Assembly (NCBI GenBank): GCA_902803725.1
Contig: CADCRD010000051.1
Span: 1-9,266, forward strand
Direction: 5' to 3'
DNA length: 9,266 nt
Origin: an uncultured Eubacteriales bacterium
Lineage (GTDB): Bacteria; Bacillota; Clostridia; Peptostreptococcales; Anaerovoracaceae
Below are positions 4,679 to 9,266 of this stretch, in pieces. The notes under the pieces are model-generated. The model did no database searches and was not told the DNA's origin. It was given only the letters and a program-made list of their open reading frames with translations. Numbering within the stretch: the first letter of the stretch is position 1; every line of letters starts with the position of its first letter. The translations under genes and the position numbers were made by a program.

Positions 4679-6537
4679 TTTTTATTTCTGATCTGTTTTT
4701 TATATTTCTTATTTCTGCCGGAACTTTCGTTCCCGGTATGTCGATATTTTTTATTGTCCATTCTGTTTCCAAGCAGAACAGGTATCAGATCTCTGCGTCC
4801 TGCTTTTTCGAGTGCTTTTCTGACTGTATCAGCATTTTCTTTCTTGTTGAAGTGCATCAGCGCCCTTTGCTCTCTTTTATCCTGCATATTCTTGGCGACA
4901 TAGATTTTTTTCTTTGTGTAAGGATCCATCTCGGCATAGTACATACAGGTAGACATCGTACCGGGCGTGGGATAAAAATCCTGGACCTGATCCGGCACAA
5001 AATGCATTTCCTTCAGATACAATGCCAGCTCGATCGCATCATCAAGAGTACACCCCGGATGTGATGAGATCAAATATGGTATCATAAATTGTTTTTTACC
5101 AAGTCTGCGGTTTATAGATTCATATTCATCTTTAAATTTTTCAAAAACCTCTATCGAAGGTTTTCGCATCAGATCCAGTACGCCGGGACACACGTGTTCC
5201 GGCGCCACTTTTAAAGTTCCGCTTACATGATGTTCACAAAGCTCGTTTATAAAAGTATGATCCTTATCCGCAACAGCGTAATCATATCTGACGCCGGACC
5301 TGATAAAAACTTTCTTTACACCATCTATATTACGAACTGCTCTGAGTACATCTATGTATTCCGAATGATCTATCTTCATGGCACGGCATGGCCGGGGCCA
5401 CAGGCAGTCTTTCTTTTTACAGACTCCTTCCGTCAGCTGTTTTTCGCAGGCGGGATTGTGAAAATTGGCAGATGGTCCGCCGACATCGTGAATGTACCCC
5501 TTAAAGTCATCCAGCTGCGTCAGCTTCTTCGCTTCACGAACGACAGACTCTCCGGAGCGGCTTCTTACCTGACGCCCCTGATGCAGTGTAATGGCGCAAA
5601 AGCTGCACCCGCCAAAGCATCCTCTGTTAGCAGTGATGCTGAATCTCACTTCTTTTATCGCAGGAACACCGCCCTGTTTTTCATACACAGGATGATATGT
5701 CCGTTCAAAATCCATATCATACAGATCATCCAGCTCATTTCTTTCAAGAGGAGGCTGAGGAGGGTTCTGGATTACATAAATGTTATTATCGTATTTTTCT
5801 GCCAGTGCACATCCATTTATGTGATCACTGTTCTCATGCTGCAACACAAAACTGTCGCAATAAGCTTTTTTACTGCGCTTTATCTCTTCATAATCGGGCA
5901 GCATGATGAGATCGGGATCGTACGGCAATTCTTTACTGACATATGACGTTCCTCTGATCCAGTGAATATCTTTGATATCGATCCCTGCCTTAAGAGCCTC
6001 ACAAATCTCTATAGTTGCACGTTCACCCATCCCATATATCAAAAGATCTGCTCTGCTGTCCAGCAGTATTGATCGTCTGATATCATCATCCCAGTAATCA
6101 TAATGAGCAAATCTTCGGAGACTGGCCTCAAGGCTGCCAGCAATGATCGGCACGTCCTTATAAGCTTCTCTCGCTCTGTTACAGTAAACGATCACTGCTC
6201 TGTCGGGACGTGAACCTGCCTTGCCTCCCGGTGAATAGACATCCGCCTTTCGTTTCTTCCTGAAGACCGAATAATTGTTGACCATAGAGTCCACACTGCC
6301 TGAGCCGATCATGAAACACAGCTTTGGCCTGCCAAATCGTTTAAAGTCATCACATGAATGATAATCCGGCTGCGCCAGTACAGCTACTTTGTAACCAAAT
6401 CGTTCCAGAAGACGTGAAATAATAGCAGTACCAAAAGACGGATGGTCAACATAAGCATCTCCTGTAACGATGACTATATCGACTTCATCCCAGCCTCTTT
6501 GTTCCATATCTTGTTTTGATACAGGAAGAAACGGCAT
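4675..6537 (-). CDS. ygiQ: YgiQ family radical SAM protein (UPF0313)
   Basis: A complete 620-residue protein. The N-terminal third carries the family hallmark TGDAYVDHPSFG (25-36) and SGSVDSMVNNY (79-89), related to cobalamin-domain-like radical SAM N termini. The radical SAM cluster motif C-x3-C-x2-C is C307, C311, C314 in NRGCFGGCSFC. Four more conserved-looking cysteines, C364, C373, C378 and C384, between HDVGGPSANFH and MKIDH, occur in family members such as E. coli YgiQ and could bind an auxiliary cluster. Family members have no firmly known reaction. The C terminus ends in a highly basic tail (about 596-620), and the protein is shorter than E. coli YgiQ. The start follows the amidase stop by one base (TGA-T-ATG) without a clear Shine-Dalgarno, implying translational coupling; its stop overlaps the methyltransferase start. 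Confidence 0.95.
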   Translation of the reverse strand: MPFLPVSKQDMEQRGWDEVDIVIVTGDAYVDHPSFGTAIISRLLERFGYKVAVLAQPDYHSCDDFKRFGRPKLCFMIGSGSVDSMVNNYSVFRKKRKADVYSPGGKAGSRPDRAVIVYCNRAREAYKDVPIIAGSLEASLRRFAHYDYWDDDIRRSILLDSRADLLIYGMGERATIEICEALKAGIDIKDIHWIRGTSYVSKELPYDPDLIMLPDYEEIKRSKKAYCDSFVLQHENSDHINGCALAEKYDNNIYVIQNPPQPPLERNELDDLYDMDFERTYHPVYEKQGGVPAIKEVRFSITANRGCFGGCSFCAITLHQGRQVRSRSGESVVREAKKLTQLDDFKGYIHDVGGPSANFHNPACEKQLTEGVCKKKDCLWPRPCRAMKIDHSEYIDVLRAVRNIDGVKKVFIRSGVRYDYAVADKDHTFINELCEHHVSGTLKVAPEHVCPGVLDLMRKPSIEVFEKFKDEYESINRRLGKKQFMIPYLISSHPGCTLDDAIELALYLKEMHFVPDQVQDFYPTPGTMSTCMYYAEMDPYTKKKIYVAKNMQDKREQRALMHFNKKENADTVRKALEKAGRRDLIPVLLGNRMDNKKYRHTGNESSGRNKKYKKQIRNKK

Positions 6538-6538
6538 A

Positions 6539-7345
6539 TCAGTAAATCTCTGGTCTCAGGCCGCTGAGTATAGGCAGTTCATTTCTGATTTCTTCAATGC
6601 GGTCTGTATCAATATCAGCATAGATCACCTGGGGCTTTTCATCACAGGCAGCCAGCACTTTGCCCCACGGATCACAGCAGCGCGAATTGCCCCAGGCCTT
6701 GAACTCACAGTCAGGATCTCTTGCCGGCTGGACACCTGCAAAGAACACCTGATTGTCAACGGCTCTCATTTTGATAGACAGATCCCAGTGAGCCGGCCCT
6801 GTTGTCAGATTGAATGCAGCCGGCAGCACTATCAGCTGAGCTCCATCCAGTGCCATTCTCCTCGAAAATTCCGCAAACCTGACATCAAAACATATTGCAA
6901 CACCGATTTTTCCAAATTCAGTATCTACGATCGTAGTCTTATCGCCCGGTGTAATAAATGCAGATTCAGTAAATTTTATCTTTCCAGGAACGTCTATATC
7001 AAACATATGAGCTTTCCTGTGTTTTCCTATCTGCTTACCTTTGCGATCAAACACATAGCAGGTATTATACAGTTTGCCTCCGGCAGCTTCCGGCATACTG
7101 CCGCCAAATATGTATACGCCCAGTCTGGCTGCTGTTTCCTTCATGAAAGTATAAAAACTGCCGCCCTCCGGTTCTTTAAATGCTTCTATCCATTTATTCA
7201 TGTAAGGGCATGTCCACATTTCAGGGAAGACCAGCATGTCAGCCCCGACGCTGGCTGCTTCCTCGGCCATGCGCGTGAACCTTCTCATGCTCTTGTCTTT
7301 ATCGGTCGCGGGCATCATCTGACACATTGCTAATTTGAATTTCAT
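6539..7345 (-). CDS. Nitrilase-superfamily hydrolase, omega-amidase (NIT2-like)
   Basis: A complete 268-residue carbon-nitrogen hydrolase. The catalytic Glu-Lys-Cys triad is E42 (VFPEMW), K111 (HRKAHMFDID) and C152 (ICFDVRF). The segment FDIDVPGKIKFTES closely resembles the corresponding region of NIT2, the omega-amidase that hydrolyses alpha-ketoglutaramate and alpha-ketosuccinamate to the 2-oxoacid and ammonia, a repair step linked to glutamine and asparagine transamination. A related possibility is deaminated glutathione amidase (NIT1), which is less likely from this segment. Cytoplasmic, no signal peptide. The ATG overlaps the Nudix stop in ATGA, with GGAGGG inside the Nudix gene about nine bases upstream. 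The gene is second in a four-gene operon and ygiQ starts one base after it. Exact substrate is inferred. Confidence 0.9.
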   Translation of the reverse strand: MKFKLAMCQMMPATDKDKSMRRFTRMAEEAASVGADMLVFPEMWTCPYMNKWIEAFKEPEGGSFYTFMKETAARLGVYIFGGSMPEAAGGKLYNTCYVFDRKGKQIGKHRKAHMFDIDVPGKIKFTESAFITPGDKTTIVDTEFGKIGVAICFDVRFAEFSRRMALDGAQLIVLPAAFNLTTGPAHWDLSIKMRAVDNQVFFAGVQPARDPDCEFKAWGNSRCCDPWGKVLAACDEKPQVIYADIDTDRIEEIRNELPILSGLRPEIY

Positions 7346-7965
7346 TGTCTTTTACCCTCCAGTATCTCAATAAAATTATGCATCATCCTGGCGGTGAGAC
7401 CCCATATAGGATATTCACCATACATATATATAGGTATATCGACCTTCCCGCTTCTCCACTCATAAGCCTTTGGAGAATTGACTTTTTCATAAGGAAAATC
7501 CTCAGGCGGGATCTGAACAACATCGACCCATTCGATCTCCGGCTCATTCTCAACGAAAAAACTCAGAGGCACTGTAAAGATCTCAGCAACTTCCGCCTTA
7601 TTGATATTGAACTGACAAGTATTTATGATGCCAAGATAGCAATAAATCGAAAGATTGGCATGGGACTGAAGTGTATCAAGTTTGTTGATTATCTTTATGT
7701 CTTCCCTTTTGATCCCAAGTTCCTCCATCGTCTCACGAACGCTGGCCTGAAGAGGGGTTTCACCTGCTTCCATTGCCCCGCCCGGAAAACACACTTCACC
7801 GGGCTGTGCATCAAGATCCGGAGAACGAAGTTCAAACAGCACATGCAGTCCGTCCTCCATCTCAACGAGGGGCAGCATCACTGAAAAGCTCCTGTGCTTT
7901 CCTACAACTCCGGGTTTTCTATGGGTACATATATTGATTATGTTTTCCAGCGAAAGATCGATCAT
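7342..7965 (-). CDS. Nudix hydrolase, CoA pyrophosphatase-like (NudL/YeaB type)
   Basis: A complete 207-residue Nudix protein. The Nudix box G-x5-E-x7-RE-x2-EE-x-G is intact at residues 63-85 and provides the divalent metal-binding glutamates. The segment just before it, from R47-S48 to FPGG (60-63), has the exact spacing of the UPF0035 signature that marks coenzyme A diphosphatases, which cut CoA or its oxidised derivatives to 3',5'-ADP and phosphopantetheine. The arginine expected in the middle of that signature is D52 here, so the substrate may differ. The ATG at 7965 has a modest AAAGGGA Shine-Dalgarno. This is the first gene of the operon with the omega-amidase, ygiQ and the methyltransferase. 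No convincing promoter stands out in the 132 bases upstream; GATAAT near 8053-8058 is the best -10 candidate but lacks a good -35. Confidence 0.9.
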   Translation of the reverse strand: MIDLSLENIINICTHRKPGVVGKHRSFSVMLPLVEMEDGLHVLFELRSPDLDAQPGEVCFPGGAMEAGETPLQASVRETMEELGIKREDIKIINKLDTLQSHANLSIYCYLGIINTCQFNINKAEVAEIFTVPLSFFVENEPEIEWVDVVQIPPEDFPYEKVNSPKAYEWRSGKVDIPIYMYGEYPIWGLTARMMHNFIEILEGKRQ

Positions 7966-8097
7966 TTTGTCCCTTTCATTAAAACATCTGATAATGACTC
8001 AGCTGCTTTTTTTGCATTGCTTATTTAAAATCCCGAAACATAGCTGACTGAAATATTATCATTCGACTTAACAGGATATATTTTGCCGAGCTTTAGT

Positions 8098-8124
8098 AAA
8101 AAAAGGCGATGCAGATGCATCGCC
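8098..8124 (-). terminator. Rho-independent terminator of the P-loop protein gene
   Basis: On the minus strand GGCGATGC (8124-8117) pairs perfectly with GCATCGCC (8112-8105) around a 4-base loop and is followed directly by seven T (complement of 8098-8104). This is a textbook intrinsic terminator 18 bases after the stop codon, and it separates this gene from the Nudix operon. Confidence 0.95.
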
Positions 8125-8141
8125 CTTGCTCATCAGAATAA

Positions 8142-8564
8142 CTAGTTGAGGATCTCGCATCCGTCGAAATCAACGCCTATCATTTCCTCCATTTCAGCAG
8201 AAAGGCTGACAATGAAATCCAGATCGAACATCTCTGAGATTTTCTTTAATCTCTCTATGAAAACGGGGAGATTTCCAAGTGATACATCTGCATGTTTAAG
8301 TATTCCGTCGATGAACATGGTATCGATATCATGATCGGAACTGATGATACCATATATAAAACCTATATATTCATCACTATTGGTTATGTGCGGGAAATCT
8401 TCCATACAAACGACTCTGATCTGATATTTAAGATCGAAAGTCAGTCTGGCATTCTTGTTAATGAAAACCAGTGACCCGTGACAAGTATCTACCATATCAT
8501 TTGCCAGATTAATCATCTGCTTTGTTTTACCGCTTCCTTTATGTCCGACTAATAATTTCACCAT
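8142..8564 (-). CDS. Small P-loop ATP-binding protein of unknown function
   Basis: A 140-residue protein consisting of little more than a nucleotide-binding core. A Walker A motif GHKGSGKT lies at residues 7-14 and a Walker B-like strand TMFID at 82-86 (D86). SLSAE at 120-124 could be the next core strand with a sensor residue. There is no signal peptide or membrane segment. I do not recognise a characterised family; small clostridial proteins of this kind are often labelled just ATP-binding protein, sometimes PilT-like, which the size does not support. The ATG at 8564 has AGGAGG at 8579-8574, nine bases upstream. The gene is monocistronic, with a consensus promoter and a strong terminator, which argues that it is expressed as a standalone unit. 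It lies between rlmN and the Nudix operon. Confidence 0.85.
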   Translation of the reverse strand: MVKLLVGHKGSGKTKQMINLANDMVDTCHGSLVFINKNARLTFDLKYQIRVVCMEDFPHITNSDEYIGFIYGIISSDHDIDTMFIDGILKHADVSLGNLPVFIERLKKISEMFDLDFIVSLSAEMEEMIGVDFDGCEILN

Positions 8565-8604
8565 GGCTGTAGCCCTCCTTGTCTGCTCATTTATTCTTTT
8601 AATT

Positions 8605-8633
8605 ATTATACACTAATGTGGTGTTTCGTACAA
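8605..8633 (-). promoter_or_regulatory. Strong promoter of the P-loop protein gene
   Basis: On the minus strand TTGTAC (8633-8628), an ideal 17-base spacer, and a perfect TATAAT (8610-8605). The predicted transcript starts about 30-35 bases before the ATG, a short leader with the Shine-Dalgarno. Confidence 0.8.
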
Positions 8634-8665
8634 TGAAATAAATCAACAAAAATTCCATTCTTCAG

Positions 8666-8681
8666 CTGTTTGTTAAAACAG
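8666..8681 (-). terminator. Weak hairpin just after rlmN, doubtful terminator
   Basis: CTGTTT and AAACAG pair around a 4-base loop immediately after the rlmN stop. The stem is A+T rich and only six base pairs, and the nearest T run comes about 13 bases further on, so termination here would be inefficient. rlmN transcripts may read into the P-loop gene. Confidence 0.25.
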
Positions 8682-9266
8682 TTATGCATTATTATCATTA
8701 TGTACTATTATCGTCCGCTGAAACGATTCATTCAATCTAAGCTGTCCGCAGGCCGCATCTATATCTCGTCCCAAAGAACGCCGGACAGTTGCAGTTATCC
8801 CTCTTGATTCCAGCATTTCGGCGATCTCTCCTGCGCGCTGACGGCTGCCGGCTCTATTATCGCTTTTCTCTTCGATTTCATTCAGCGGTATCAGATTCAC
8901 ATGACACAGTATGCCTCGCAGCAGCTCTGCCAGTTTTTCAATGTCTTCATCTCTGTCATTCTCATCCTTAATGACTGCATATTCAAACGTTATTCTTCTG
9001 TGAGTCTGTTCCGTGTACCGCCTGCAAGCCGGGATCAATTCGGATAATGGGTATTTTCTATTTACAGGCATCGTCCGGCTTCGCTGCTCGTCAGTCGGCG
9101 CATGCAGAGACACAGCCAGATTGACCTGCGGGAAATCTGCGGCAAACTTCTCTATAACATTTACCAGACCACAAGTTGAAACTGTGATATTCCTCATGCC
9201 GATATTTAGACCGTTTTTATCATTTATCCGCCTGATAAATTCCGCAAGATTATCATAATTATCAAA
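8682..9266 (-). CDS. rlmN: RlmN, 23S rRNA A2503 / tRNA A37 C2-methyltransferase, C-terminal part (start beyond right edge)
   Basis: The last 194 codons of rlmN. The frame is open to the window edge, so the internal ATG at 9197 is not the start: the residues before it, FDNYDN and then LNIGMRNITVSTCG, are a continuous conserved RlmN block. RlmN is a radical SAM enzyme that methylates C2 of adenine 2503 in 23S rRNA and A37 of some tRNAs, improving translational fidelity. Visible hallmarks are AVSLHAP, MPVNRKYPL, RRITFEYA, CHVNLIPLN and VRRSLGRDIDAACGQL. The cysteine of AACGQL (173 of the visible fragment) is the methyl-carrying residue. The CxxxCxxC cluster motif should lie outside the window. 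In many Bacillota rlmN is followed by prpC-prkC; here a P-loop protein gene follows instead. Confidence 0.96.
   Translation of the reverse strand, partial: FDNYDNLAEFIRRINDKNGLNIGMRNITVSTCGLVNVIEKFAADFPQVNLAVSLHAPTDEQRSRTMPVNRKYPLSELIPACRRYTEQTHRRITFEYAVIKDENDRDEDIEKLAELLRGILCHVNLIPLNEIEEKSDNRAGSRQRAGEIAEMLESRGITATVRRSLGRDIDAACGQLRLNESFQRTIIVHNDNNA

Noticed and set aside
5227..5946. Plus-strand open frame of 239 codons opposite ygiQ
   Set aside because: It is a shadow of the radical SAM gene; the translation is low-complexity hydrophobic/basic text with no family resemblance.
6470..7333. Long plus-strand open frame of 287 codons opposite the omega-amidase
   Set aside because: It is antisense to a clearly conserved gene with an intact catalytic triad, its translation has no recognisable motif, and no Shine-Dalgarno or promoter supports it.
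8682..9197. rlmN read as a 171-residue protein starting at the ATG at 9197
   Set aside because: The frame stays open to the window edge and upstream codons encode conserved RlmN sequence, so this Met is internal.
1..9266. tRNA genes, CRISPR repeats, insertion sequences or prophage attachment sites
   Set aside because: No cloverleaf-like sequence, regularly spaced repeats, transposase or integrase frames, or terminal inverted repeats were seen.

Overview
The window reads as a stretch of chromosome from a Gram-positive anaerobe of the Bacillota, most likely a clostridial lineage. The reasons are moderate GC content, strong AGGAGG-type Shine-Dalgarno sites, consensus vegetative promoters, the hit-rpsU gene pair, a LexA box of the Bacillus/Clostridium type (GAAC-N4-GTTT), and an Nbp35-type Mrp ATPase with extra cysteines. 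I see no tRNA or rRNA gene, insertion sequence, prophage, integrase or CRISPR array. The genes are densely packed and nearly all lie on the minus strand; lexA is the only plus-strand gene.

Left part (1-1595). The 5' end of rpsU (ribosomal protein S21) leaves the window on the left. It follows hit (a HINT-type histidine-triad nucleotide hydrolase), with an almost perfect promoter for rpsU embedded at the 3' end of hit. A 329-base divergent intergenic region separates hit from lexA. In it a LexA box lies directly over the -35 element of the lexA promoter, as expected for SOS autoregulation. A hairpin shared by both strands closes lexA and the facing B3/4 gene.

Middle part (1596-7965). Two minus-strand transcription units follow one another. 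The upstream one is a four-gene, tightly coupled operon: a Nudix hydrolase of the CoA pyrophosphatase type, a NIT2-like omega-amidase, a YgiQ radical SAM protein, and a beta-class DNA methyltransferase. Junctions are a 4-base ATGA overlap, a 1-base gap and another 4-base ATGA overlap. The downstream unit starts from its own TTGACA promoter and encodes an Mrp/Nbp35 Fe-S carrier ATPase followed by a freestanding B3/B4 tRNA-editing-like domain protein.

Right part (7966-9266). A small, monocistronic P-loop protein of unknown role has a consensus promoter and a textbook terminator. Upstream of it is the C-terminal part of rlmN (23S rRNA A2503 / tRNA A37 methyltransferase), whose start is beyond the right edge.

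The genes serve translation and its quality control (rpsU, rlmN, B3/4), SOS control (lexA), metabolite repair or housecleaning (Nudix, omega-amidase, hit) and Fe-S or radical chemistry (mrp, ygiQ). I do not see an obvious defence island or new multi-gene system. The least explained items are the orphan methyltransferase with its apparent C-terminal beta-sandwich domain inside a housekeeping operon, a roughly 2.4-fold excess of GATC sites, the uncharacterised P-loop protein, and a 14-bp tandem duplication that rewrote the C terminus of Mrp.
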